Positions 7,890-19,286 of a stretch of 36,890 bases of DNA are shown here, piece by piece. Source of the DNA: Methylobacterium crusticola (lineage in GTDB: Bacteria > Pseudomonadota > Alphaproteobacteria > Rhizobiales > Beijerinckiaceae); assembly GCF_003574465.1 (NCBI RefSeq), contig NZ_QOWC01000068.1, positions 1 through 36,890 of the forward strand, given 5' to 3'. Positions within the stretch are counted from its first letter, which is position 1; each line of letters begins with the position of its first letter. Position numbers and translations under genes: made by a program. The notes beneath the pieces are model-generated. The model was given only the letters and a program-made list of their open reading frames with translations. It did no database searches and was not told the DNA's origin.

Positions 7890-8885
7890 TCAGGCGAGGC
7901 AGGCCGCCGCGGCGAGGAGCGCCGCGGCGCCCCACAGCAGCCCGCAGGCCGTCCGGTAGAGGGCGAGGGCCCGCACGACGTCCTGCGGCCCGGCCCCGGC
8001 CCGGCCGTCCCCCATCCAGGCATCCTCGATCCGCGTGCGGCCGTAGGTGCGGGGCCCGGCGAGGCGCAGCGCCAGCGCCCCCGCCATGGCGGCCTCGGGC
8101 CAGCCCGCGTTCGGCGAGCGGTGGCGGCCCGCATCGCGCCGCACGGCCGCGAGCGCGCCGCGGGCGGAGGCGTCCGGGCGCAGCAGCGCCGCCCCGATCA
8201 GCAGCCCGGCGGCGAGGCGCGAGGCCGGCAGGTTGACGAGGTCGTCGAGGCGGGCGGAGGCCCAGCCGAAGGCGGCGTGCCGCGGCGTGCGGTGGCCGAT
8301 CATGCTGTCGGCGGTGTTCACGGCCTTGTAGAGCGCCCCGCCGGGGAGGCCCGCGAGGCCGAGCCAGAAGGCCGGCGCCACGATGCCGTCCGAGAAGTTC
8401 TCGGCGAGGCTCTCGATCGCGGCGCGGCACACGCCGGCCTCGTCGAGGGTGTCGGGGTTGCGCCCGACGATCATCGCGACCTCCCGCCGCCCGCCCGGCA
8501 GCCCCTCGCGCACGAGGGCCTCGGCCACGCGGGCGACGTGGTCGTGCAGGCTGCGCTGGGCCGGCAGGCTCGCGGCCGCGAGCCCACAGAGGAGGAGCCC
8601 GGCGCCGGCCCCGCAGGCCGCCGCGGCGGCCGCGGCACCGATGGCCGCGAGCCCGGTCGCCGTCAGGAGGACGAGGAGCGCCAGGATCCCGGCGGCGCGC
8701 CTGCGGCCCGGCGGGTCCGCCTCGCGGTTGAGGGCGCGGTCGAGGGCGGCGATCAGGCGCCCGATCCAGGTGACAGGGTGGCCGATCGCCCTGTAGAGGC
8801 GGTCCGGATAGCCGGCCGCGGCCTCGAGCGCGAGGGCGAGGAGCAGCACGAGCAGGCTGTCGGGCGGATGCAGCAGGGCGAGCAT
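7890..8885 (-). CDS. cobD: Adenosylcobinamide-phosphate synthase (CobD/CbiB)
   Basis: A 331-aa multi-helix membrane enzyme that attaches the aminopropanol arm to adenosylcobyric acid in cobalamin synthesis. The family signatures are clear: GHPVTWIGRLIAALDRALN near the N-terminus, GRNPDTLDEAGVCRAAIESL, AENFSDGIVAPAFWLGLAG, and RSPNAGWPEAAMAGALALRL. The start is uncertain. The ATG at 8885 gives MLALLHPPDSLLVLLLALAL but has no clear ribosome site and overlaps the start codon of the divergent cobC. A GTG eleven codons later (8852) would begin where many homologues begin. Longer forms would run back into cobC and are unlikely. Its partner cobC makes the aminopropanol phosphate it uses. Confidence 0.93.
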   Translation of the reverse strand: MLALLHPPDSLLVLLLALALEAAAGYPDRLYRAIGHPVTWIGRLIAALDRALNREADPPGRRRAAGILALLVLLTATGLAAIGAAAAAAACGAGAGLLLCGLAAASLPAQRSLHDHVARVAEALVREGLPGGRREVAMIVGRNPDTLDEAGVCRAAIESLAENFSDGIVAPAFWLGLAGLPGGALYKAVNTADSMIGHRTPRHAAFGWASARLDDLVNLPASRLAAGLLIGAALLRPDASARGALAAVRRDAGRHRSPNAGWPEAAMAGALALRLAGPRTYGRTRIEDAWMGDGRAGAGPQDVVRALALYRTACGLLWGAAALLAAAACLA

Positions 8886-9888
8886 GGCGCGTGAGGCGGG
8901 CGAGGCGGGACCGATCCGGCACGGGGGCGACCTCGGCGAGGCCCGCCGGCTGTTTCCGGACGCGCCCGAGCCCTGGATCGACCTGTCGACGGGGATCAAC
9001 CCGATCCCCTATCCGTGCCCGGCCCTGGAGGCCAGCCACTTCCAGCGCCTGCCCGCCGCCGGGGACCTGCGCGCCCTCGAGGCCGCCGCGGCCGCGGCCT
9101 ACGGCGCCCCCGGCGCCGGCCACGTGGCGGCGGCCCCCGGCACCCAGGCGCTGATCGACCTCCTGCCGCGCCTGCGCGGCCCCGGCCGGGTCGCCGTGGT
9201 GGGGCCGACCTACGCCGAGCACGCCGCCGCCTGGCGCCGCGGCGGGCACGCGGTCGCGACGGTGCCGGATCTCGGCGAGGCGGCCGCGGCCGACGTCGCC
9301 GTCGTGGTCAACCCCAACAACCCGGACGGGCGCACCTGGACCCGCCCGGCCCTCGCGGACGCGGCCCGCGCCCTCGCGGCCCGGGGCGGCTGGCTCGTCG
9401 TGGACGAGGCCTTCGCGGATCTCGAGCCCGTCGAGAGCCTCTGCGCCGCGCCCCCGGCCGGCGCCGTGGTGCTGCGCTCCTTCGGCAAGACCTACGGGCT
9501 CGCCGGAATCCGCCTCGGCTTCGCGGTGGCGGCGCCCCCGGCCGCGGACGCGATCCGGGCGGCGCTCGGGCCCTGGGCGGTGTCGGGGCCCGCCCTCGCG
9601 GTCGGGCGCGTCGCGCTCGCGGATGCGGCCTGGCGCCGCGAGGCCGCCGCCGCCCGAGGCCGCGACGCGGCGAGGCTCGACGCCCTCATCGCCGCGGCGG
9701 GCGGGCGTCTCGTCGGCGGCACCCGGCTCTTCCGGACCGCCGACTTCCCCGACGCGGCGTCCCTGTTCGGCCGCCTCGGCCGCGCCGGGCTCTACGTGCG
9801 CCGCTTCGAGGCGGCCCCCCGGCGCCTGCGCTTCGGGCTGCCGGGCACCGGGGCGGCCTGGGCGCGGCTGGCCCGCGCCCTGGCGTGA
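8884..9888 (+). CDS. cobC: L-threonine-O-3-phosphate decarboxylase (CobC)
   Basis: A 334-aa PLP-dependent class II aminotransferase-fold enzyme. It begins with the CobC signature RHGGDLGEARRLFPDAPEPW (residues 12-31), then IDLSTGINPIPYP. The PLP site shows NPNNPDG (143-149), D174 in VVDEAF, and the Schiff-base lysine K202 in RSFGKTYGLAGIRLGF. It decarboxylates threonine phosphate to aminopropanol phosphate, the building block used by the neighbouring CobD. There is no other usable start: the ATG at 8884 shares two bases with the cobD ATG on the other strand. The ribosome site (AGGGCGAG) is modest. No other cobalamin genes are in the window. Confidence 0.93.
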   Translation: MAREAGEAGPIRHGGDLGEARRLFPDAPEPWIDLSTGINPIPYPCPALEASHFQRLPAAGDLRALEAAAAAAYGAPGAGHVAAAPGTQALIDLLPRLRGPGRVAVVGPTYAEHAAAWRRGGHAVATVPDLGEAAAADVAVVVNPNNPDGRTWTRPALADAARALAARGGWLVVDEAFADLEPVESLCAAPPAGAVVLRSFGKTYGLAGIRLGFAVAAPPAADAIRAALGPWAVSGPALAVGRVALADAAWRREAAAARGRDAARLDALIAAAGGRLVGGTRLFRTADFPDAASLFGRLGRAGLYVRRFEAAPRRLRFGLPGTGAAWARLARALA

Positions 9889-9913
9889 GCCCACCCGCAG
9901 GGGCCCGCGCCAT

Positions 9914-9951
9914 CAAAAAGGCCGAAAACCGCAGCAACGCTGCGGCCGGCC
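9914..9951 (-). terminator. Leftward intrinsic terminator with no gene in front of it
   Basis: Read on the minus strand, CCGCAGC-GTT-GCTGCGG (9945-9929) is followed by TTTTCGGCC and a five-T run (9919-9915). An outer GGCCG/CGGCC pair (9951-9947 and 9924-9920) extends the stem. This would stop leftward transcription, yet the genes on both sides (cobC and the KpsE-like gene) run rightward. It may end a small or antisense RNA starting between 9952 and about 10200. Confidence 0.55.
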
Positions 9952-10087
9952 GTCGAGGCTGTTCGTCCCTCGCCCGCTCGCCGCCTGGACGGCCGTCGTT
10001 GACCCGGTTCGGTCGCGCCGCGTAGACCAGCTCGGCCGTGCGCGAGGTGCGGGATTCGTGGGCGCGCGAGCGCGGGGATCGGACGGG

Positions 10088-11395
10088 ATGGACGCGGACG
10101 AGGTCAAACGGCGCGACAGGCTCGGCAGCGTCATCGCGTTCGCGCGGCGCAGCGTGCCGGACCTGCGCCGCAATGCCGAGACGATCGAGCCCGTCGGCGC
10201 GCCGCGCGGGCTGCGCTCGCGGCTCCCCGCCGTCCTGAACCCGCTGCGCTGGACGCGCGTGCCGCTCCTGCCCGCCGACGGCGCGCAGCCGAGCCTCGCC
10301 CGGAAGCTGGTCCGGAGCTTCGGGCTGTACGTGCTGCTGCCGACGGCTGTCGTCGGCTTCTACCTGTTCGCCATCGCGGCCGACCAGTACGTGGTCGAGG
10401 CGCGCTTCGCGGTCCGCGGCGAGGTCGAGCCGATGGGCAACGTCGCGATCGGCGAATTCGCCAGCATGATCCAGAAGAACAACAGCCAGGACAGCTACAT
10501 CGTCGCCGACTACATCCGCAGCCAGCCGATGCTGGAGAGCGCCGAGAAGGCGCTCGGCGTGCGCAGGCTGTTCACCCGCGACGAGGCCGATTTCTGGACG
10601 CGCTACCCCGGGGACCAGCCGATCGAGGAACTGCTGAAGTACTGGCGCAAGCACGTCCAGGCCCACATCGACCTCGTCTCCGGCGTGATCACCCTGACGG
10701 TGCAGGCCTTCACGCCCGACGACGCCCTGGCGATCGGCCAGCACGTCGTCGAGCGCTCCGAGGCGCTCATCAACGTCATCTCGGCCCGGGCGCAGCAGGA
10801 CATGGTGAAGCACAGCCTGGAGGAGGTGGCGAAGTCGGAGGAGCGCCTGCGCAGGGCGCACATCGCCCTGAAAGAGTTCCGCAACCGCTGGGGCATCATC
10901 GACCCGGGCAAGTCGGCCGAGGCGACGTTCCAGACGCTGCTCGCCCTGCGCAAGGACAAGATCAAGGCGGAGAACGACCTGCAGGTGCTGCGCGGCTCCA
11001 CCCTCGACGAGAAGTCGCGGTCGATCCAGACCATCGTGGCGAGCCTCGCGGCCGTGAACCAGCAGATCAAGCTGCTCCAGGACTCGCTCACGAGCGACGG
11101 CGTCGCGGTCGGCGGCCGCAACGCCGCCGAGGCGATCCTCGAGTACGAGGGGCTCCAGGTCGAGAGGATGATCGCCGAGCGGCTGAACGAATCCGTCACG
11201 ATGCTGCTCGACCGGGCGCGGGTGGCCGCCAACAAGCAGCACGTCTACCTCGCCACCTTCGTGCCCCCGTCGCGGCCGGAGCTGTCGCTGGTGCCGCGGC
11301 GCGGCCAGAACCTGTTCGTCGCGTTCTTCGCCTTCCTGGTCCTCTGGAGCTGCACCAGCCTGCTGGTCGCCGGCGTGAGGGACCACAACCTCTGA
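10088..11395 (+). CDS. Wzz/KpsE-type polysaccharide export inner-membrane protein
   Basis: A 435-aa protein with an Arg-rich cytoplasmic N-terminus, a first membrane helix at about 78-97 (FGLYVLLPTAVVGFYLFAIA), a long periplasmic part, and a second helix at about 408-428. The opening of the periplasmic part (YVVEARFAVRGE, then VADYIRSQPML) is characteristic of KpsE/BexC/CtrB capsule export proteins. Coiled-coil stretches are likely at about 235-270 and 312-335. Near the C-terminus, FVPPSRPELSLVPRRGQNLF is the usual proline-rich motif before the second helix. The start was set at the ATG at 10088, after GGACGGG. Such proteins normally sit beside the ABC transporter KpsMT and the outer-membrane KpsD; none is here, so it may serve a system encoded elsewhere. 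Confidence 0.87.
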   Translation: MDADEVKRRDRLGSVIAFARRSVPDLRRNAETIEPVGAPRGLRSRLPAVLNPLRWTRVPLLPADGAQPSLARKLVRSFGLYVLLPTAVVGFYLFAIAADQYVVEARFAVRGEVEPMGNVAIGEFASMIQKNNSQDSYIVADYIRSQPMLESAEKALGVRRLFTRDEADFWTRYPGDQPIEELLKYWRKHVQAHIDLVSGVITLTVQAFTPDDALAIGQHVVERSEALINVISARAQQDMVKHSLEEVAKSEERLRRAHIALKEFRNRWGIIDPGKSAEATFQTLLALRKDKIKAENDLQVLRGSTLDEKSRSIQTIVASLAAVNQQIKLLQDSLTSDGVAVGGRNAAEAILEYEGLQVERMIAERLNESVTMLLDRARVAANKQHVYLATFVPPSRPELSLVPRRGQNLFVAFFAFLVLWSCTSLLVAGVRDHNL

Positions 11396-11542
11396 GGAGC
11401 CGGGCTCCGCCGGGCCGGGCCGCCGGGGCTCGGGCGCCGCGGAGCCTTGCGCGCCGGGGCGTTCCTGGCCATGCCGGACGCGACACGCGGGCGGGCGGCC
11501 GTGCGGCCGCCGCCCCGGATTGAGAGGACGAGCAGCACCCCG

Positions 11543-11824
11543 ATGTCCGACTTCACGGACCTGGTCGCCCGCGCCATCTCGCCGACCATGTCGCGCGCGG
11601 AGCGCGAGGCGGTCTACCAGATCGTCAAGCAGGCGATGCGACGCCTGCAGGCGCGCGAGAGCCTCCAGCCGGACGATCCCAGGGCCATGCTCCAGCACCA
11701 CATGGTCGAGGAGACCATCCGCGACGTCGAGGCGCAGGTCACGCGCTTCCTCGCCCGCCAGACCATCCTGGCGGCCGAGCGCGAGCAGGAGGCGGCCGCG
11801 GGCCGGACGACCGCCGGGGCGTGA
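11543..11824 (+). CDS. Small helical protein, 93 aa, function unknown
   Basis: The preferred ATG at 11543 gives MSDFTDLVARAISPTMSRAE, followed by long predicted helices (EAVYQIVKQAMRRLQARESL and MVEETIRDVEAQVTRFLARQ). The same frame is open upstream to a GTG at 11447, but that extension is Arg/Pro-rich and looks non-coding. GAGAGGACGAG lies a little far upstream (about 12-20 bases), so the start is not certain. There are no cysteines, membrane segments or signal peptide. It follows the KpsE-like gene by 147 bases on the same strand. No known family is recognised. Confidence 0.65.
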   Translation: MSDFTDLVARAISPTMSRAEREAVYQIVKQAMRRLQARESLQPDDPRAMLQHHMVEETIRDVEAQVTRFLARQTILAAEREQEAAAGRTTAGA

Positions 11825-11947
11825 GGGGCCGGGCGCGGGCCGGCGGCCCCCGCAAATTTTGGCGGGGGCGAGGGACCTTGGGTGACGTCCGGCGCGTTCA
11901 GCCAACAGTCAGGCTTCACAGCCCCGCGAGCGGAATACCAGGCCCCC

Positions 11948-14230
<2,283 letters not shown>

Positions 14231-14318
14231 CGGCGAGGCGCCGGCGCCTCTCCCCAGAACAGTGACGGTGGAAGCGGCCGCCGCGTCCGGGCGCGGCGGC
14301 CAAGCGTGGAGTGGGGCG

Positions 14319-14699
14319 GTGCCGAAGATCCTTCTCGTCGAAGACCACGAGGAAATCTGGGATTTCCTGTCGCGGCGGCTCAAGCGCCGCGGCTACGACG
14401 TGGTGCTGGCCCATGACGGCCAGGAGGGCGTGCTGAAGGCCCGGACCAGCCGTCCGGACATCATCCTGCTCGACATGAACCTGCCGGTGCTCGACGGCTG
14501 GTCGGCGGCGCGCGCCCTCAAGTCGGACGCCGAGACCGCCCGGATCCCGATCATCGCGCTCACCGCCCACGCGATGTCGGGGGACCGGGAGAAGGTGATC
14601 CAGGCGGGCTGCGACGACTACCACCCCAAGCCCGTCGACTTCTCGAAGCTGCTCGGCCAGATCGGCGCCGCCCTCGGCGCGTCGCCGGCCAGCCCGTGA
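14319..14699 (+). CDS. Single-domain response regulator (DivK-like)
   Basis: A 126-aa stand-alone receiver domain: acidic pair E8-D9 in ILLVEDHEE, phospho-acceptor D52 in LLDMNLPVLDGW, T82 in ALTAHAMSGDREK, and K104 in YHPKPVDF. The ALTAHAM and AGCDDY-x-x-KP signatures are those of the DivK/CheY-like group. The GTG at 14319 is chosen because GGAG lies 7 bases before it; a GTG at 14262 would add a 19-residue low-complexity extension. It sits 23 bases before the AI-2E family gene, so the two are probably co-transcribed. The partner kinase is not shown; a hybrid LOV kinase lies 2.2 kb downstream. Confidence 0.88.
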   Translation: MPKILLVEDHEEIWDFLSRRLKRRGYDVVLAHDGQEGVLKARTSRPDIILLDMNLPVLDGWSAARALKSDAETARIPIIALTAHAMSGDREKVIQAGCDDYHPKPVDFSKLLGQIGAALGASPASP

Positions 14700-14721
14700 G
14701 CACCCGGGACCCCCACCGCGG

Positions 14722-16668
14722 ATGATCGACGATCCCGTCACGGCCCGGCGCCTGCGCGAGGCGATGCCGGTCTTCGCCGTGCTCGCGGCCTGCCTCCTGG
14801 GGCTGACCCTGGCGGTGATCCTGTCGCTCGGGCGCGACGTCCTGATGCCGATCACGCTGGCGGTCCTCCTGAGCTTCGTGCTCGCGCCGGCCGTGCGGGC
14901 GCTCCAGCGCCGGCGCCTGCCGCGCTCCCTCGCGGTGCTCGTCGTGGTGCTGCTGGCGTTCGGGGCGCTCGGCGGGCTCGGGACGCTCATCGCCAACGAG
15001 GCCGCGCAGCTCGCCGCCGACATGCCCCGCTACGCCGTCACCATGCGGGAGAAGATCGGGGCCCTGCGGGCCCGGGCGGGCGGCGGCGCGACCCTGGAGC
15101 GCCTGTTCGCGACGGTCCAGGACCTGAGCCAGGACCTCCGGCCGCCGGAGGCCCCGAAATCCCGCGCCACCCTGGAGACCGGCGCCGAGCGCCCGGTGCC
15201 GGTGGAGATCCGCGAGCCGAAGGCCGGCATCGCCTCGACCCTCGGCAGCATCCTGGCCCCGGTGCTCCACCCGCTCGCGACCGTCGGGCTGATCCTGCTG
15301 TTCACCCTGTTCTTCCTCGCCCAGCGCGAGGACCTGCGCAACCGGGCGATCCGGCTCGCCGGCTCGGGCGACCTGCGGGCCACCACGGCGGCGATCGACG
15401 ACGCGGTCTCGCGCCTGTCGCGCTTCTTCCTGGCCCAGGCCGGCCTCAACCTCGCCTTCGGGGTGGTGATCGCGGTCGGGCTCTGGCTCATCGGCGTCCC
15501 GAGCCCGGTCCTGTGGGGGATGCTCGCCGCGATCCTGCGCTTCGTGCCCTATTTCGGCGCCGTGATCGGCATGGCGTTCCCGCTGCTGATGGCGATGGCG
15601 GTCGATCCCGGCTGGTCGATGCTGATCGCCACGATCGTGCTCTTCGCGGTGGTCGAGCCCGTGGCCGGGCACGTGATCGAGCCGCTCCTCTACGGGCATT
15701 CGACCGGCCTCTCGCCGGTCGCCGTGATCCTGGCGGCCACCGTGTGGACCTTCCTGTGGGGGCCGGTCGGCCTCATCCTGGCAACGCCCCTGACGGTCTG
15801 CCTCGTGGTCCTCGGGCGCCACGTCGAGCGGCTCGCCTTCCTGGACGTCATGCTGGGCGACCGGCCCGCCCTCGCCCCGTCCGAGATCTTCTACCAGCGC
15901 ATGCTGGCGGGCGATCCCGGCGAGGCGATCGAGAAGGCGCGCCAGGTGCTCAAGGAGCGCGCCCTCGCGACCTACTACGACGAGATCGCCCTGGGCGGCC
16001 TGCGCCTCGCGCAGGACGACCGCGCCCGCGGCGCCCTCGCCTCGACGCAGCAGGAGGCGGTGGGCGCGGCGATCGAGACCGTGGTGGCGACCCTGGCGCG
16101 CCTGCCGGCCCCGGGCCGCCGGGGCGCCGTCGGGCCGGAGGCCGCCGCCGCCGTGGAGGCGCTCGGGCCCGACCGCGCCGCCACCGCGATCGTGCGCCGG
16201 CCCGAGGACCTCGCCGAGGGCTGGCGGGGACCCGCCCCGGTCCTGGTGGTGGCGAGCCGCGGCCCCTTCGACGCCGCAGCGGCCGCGATGCTGGCCCAGG
16301 TGCTGGGCCGGCACGGGCTTGCCGCGCGCACCATCGGGCAGGAGGCCGTGGCGCGGGGCGAGCGGCCGGAGACCGGGGGCGTGGCCCTGGTCTGCTTCTC
16401 CTACATCGAGCCCATCAGCACCTCCCACATCCGCCTCGCCGCCCGGGTCGCGCGGCGCTGCATCCCGGGCGTGCGCGTGATGGTGGCGGTGTGGCGCGAC
16501 CGCGACCCGGCCTCGCGCGACCGCCTGCGCCGGGCGACCTCCGCCGACGTCCTCGTGACGACGATCAGCGACGCCCTCGACGCCGCGCTCACGATGTCGG
16601 CCAGGCCCGCGGACGCGGCCTCGCCCGGGCGCCCCGTCCCGGCACGGCGGGCCCAGGCCCTGAGCTGA
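14722..16668 (+). CDS. AI-2E family transporter with an extra C-terminal soluble domain
   Basis: A 648-aa protein. Residues about 15-375 form the eight-helix AI-2E/TqsA/PerM domain, including LFTLFFLAQREDLRN, ILRFVPYFGAVIGMAFPLLM and the ending WGPVGLILATPLTVCLVVLG. The usual family length is about 350-400, so some 270 residues are additional. They hold a helical stretch (about 384-460), then an alpha/beta part (about 505-625) that looks Rossmann-like: VLVVASRGPFDAAAAAMLAQ, VALVCFSYIEPISTSHIRLA, VRVMVAVWRDRD, SADVLVTTISDALDA. This could bind a ligand, but no catalytic motif is visible. The substrate is unknown; autoinducer transport should not be assumed. It is 22 bases from the upstream receiver gene. 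Confidence 0.88.
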   Translation: MIDDPVTARRLREAMPVFAVLAACLLGLTLAVILSLGRDVLMPITLAVLLSFVLAPAVRALQRRRLPRSLAVLVVVLLAFGALGGLGTLIANEAAQLAADMPRYAVTMREKIGALRARAGGGATLERLFATVQDLSQDLRPPEAPKSRATLETGAERPVPVEIREPKAGIASTLGSILAPVLHPLATVGLILLFTLFFLAQREDLRNRAIRLAGSGDLRATTAAIDDAVSRLSRFFLAQAGLNLAFGVVIAVGLWLIGVPSPVLWGMLAAILRFVPYFGAVIGMAFPLLMAMAVDPGWSMLIATIVLFAVVEPVAGHVIEPLLYGHSTGLSPVAVILAATVWTFLWGPVGLILATPLTVCLVVLGRHVERLAFLDVMLGDRPALAPSEIFYQRMLAGDPGEAIEKARQVLKERALATYYDEIALGGLRLAQDDRARGALASTQQEAVGAAIETVVATLARLPAPGRRGAVGPEAAAAVEALGPDRAATAIVRRPEDLAEGWRGPAPVLVVASRGPFDAAAAAMLAQVLGRHGLAARTIGQEAVARGERPETGGVALVCFSYIEPISTSHIRLAARVARRCIPGVRVMVAVWRDRDPASRDRLRRATSADVLVTTISDALDAALTMSARPADAASPGRPVPARRAQALS

Positions 16669-16807
16669 TACTACCTGGGCGAGTAATACGCCGCGTCGCT
16701 GATCTGCGGCAGTTGTCTTCCGGTGTTCCCGAACGTAAGCTCGAGTGCAGGGACGGTCCGCACGTCCCCCGGGACGCGTGCGGCGCGTCGCCCCGGCGCG
16801 CCCGCCA

Positions 16808-16834
16808 TTGACGCTGCCCCCCGACGTCTATCTT
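16808..16834 (+). promoter_or_regulatory. Possible promoter of the LOV kinase gene
   Basis: TTGACG (16808-16813) and TATCTT (16829-16834) are separated by 15 bases, shorter than ideal. They lie 58 bases before the LOV kinase ATG. A hairpin just upstream (CCGCACG 16758-16764 with CGTGCGG 16777-16783, inner TCCC/GGGA) could insulate it from the transporter gene. This is a pattern match only. Confidence 0.3.
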
Positions 16835-16891
16835 CATCTCCGCGGTCGTGGGGATAGGCTCCGTGCCGCCGACCGGACCACCGGAGAGACG

Positions 16892-18511
<1,620 letters not shown>

Positions 18512-18555
18512 GATGGGCCGGGGCCGCGCCCCCGCGCGGCCCGGAGGGAGAGCCG

Positions 18556-19218
18556 ATGCCGAACCATCCCTCGCGCCGCGCGGCCCTCGGGACGATCGCC
18601 GGCGGCCTCCTCGCGCCCGGGCCCGCGACGGCCGAGGCCACGTGCCGGCTGACGCCGCAGGCCGTGGAGGGCCCGTTCTACCTGGATCCGCGCCTCGTGC
18701 GGGCGGACATCCGCGAGGATTGTCCCGGCCTGCCGCTCCTCCTGCGCCTGCGGGTCGCCACGGTCCCGGATTGCGCCCCCGTGGCCGCGGCCCGCATCGA
18801 CGTCTGGCACGCGGACGCCCAGGGCCGCTATTCCGGCTACCGCGACCAGGGCGACCGGGCCGCCTCTACGCTGGGGCAGACCTTCCTGCGCGGCACGCAA
18901 TTCGCCGACGCGGCGGGCTGGGCCACGTTCCGGACCGTCTATCCGGGCTGGTACCCCGGCCGCGCCACCCACGTGCACGTGAAGGTGATCCTGGCCGCCC
19001 GCACGGTGCTGACGGGCCAGGTCTACTTCCCCGACGCCGTGAACGAGGCGGTGCAGGGCGGGATGCCGGCCTATGGCGGGCGGGCGCGCCGCGGCCGGAT
19101 CACCAACGACCGCGACGGCCTGCTGCGGCAGGACGACCCGCAGCGCCGGGGCGTGGCCGCGGTGAGCGCGACCCCGGAGGGCTACGAGGCCGTGCTGACG
19201 CTCGGGGTCCCGTCGTAG
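18556..19218 (+). CDS. Intradiol ring-cleavage dioxygenase-like protein with Tat-type signal
   Basis: A 220-aa non-haem Fe(III) dioxygenase-fold protein. The N-terminus MPNHPSRRAALGTIAGGLLA with an Ala-rich cleavage site looks like a twin-arginine export signal, so it would act in the periplasm. The intradiol core shows VEGPFYLDP, DVWHADAQGRYSGY with probable iron ligand Y92, and VYPGWYPGRATHVHVKV with Y133, H139 and H141. That is the full Tyr2-His2 set of protocatechuate and catechol dioxygenases. It is shorter than cytoplasmic catechol dioxygenases and belongs to the exported group whose substrates are mostly unknown. GGAGGGAGAG lies just before the ATG. It starts 44 bases after the LOV kinase and may be co-transcribed with it; no aromatic degradation genes are nearby. 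Confidence 0.85.
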   Translation: MPNHPSRRAALGTIAGGLLAPGPATAEATCRLTPQAVEGPFYLDPRLVRADIREDCPGLPLLLRLRVATVPDCAPVAAARIDVWHADAQGRYSGYRDQGDRAASTLGQTFLRGTQFADAAGWATFRTVYPGWYPGRATHVHVKVILAARTVLTGQVYFPDAVNEAVQGGMPAYGGRARRGRITNDRDGLLRQDDPQRRGVAAVSATPEGYEAVLTLGVPS

Positions 19219-19231
19219 GCGCGCGGTCTCC

Positions 19232-19259
19232 GCGGCGCCGGCCCTCGCGCCGGCGCCGC
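19232..19259. terminator. Bidirectional hairpin between the dioxygenase gene and icd
   Basis: A perfect 11-bp stem (GCGGCGCCGGC at 19232-19242 with its complement at 19249-19259) and a CCTCGC loop sit in the 68-base gap between the two convergent genes. No T run is present on either side, so termination strength is uncertain. Confidence 0.6.
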
Positions 19260-19286
19260 CCCCGGCGCCGGGACCCCGGCGTCGCC

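Noticed and set aside
9952..10087. Possible tRNA in the gap before the KpsE-like gene
   Set aside because: Short words resembling a D-arm occur on the minus strand, but there is no T-arm consensus and no acceptor stem.
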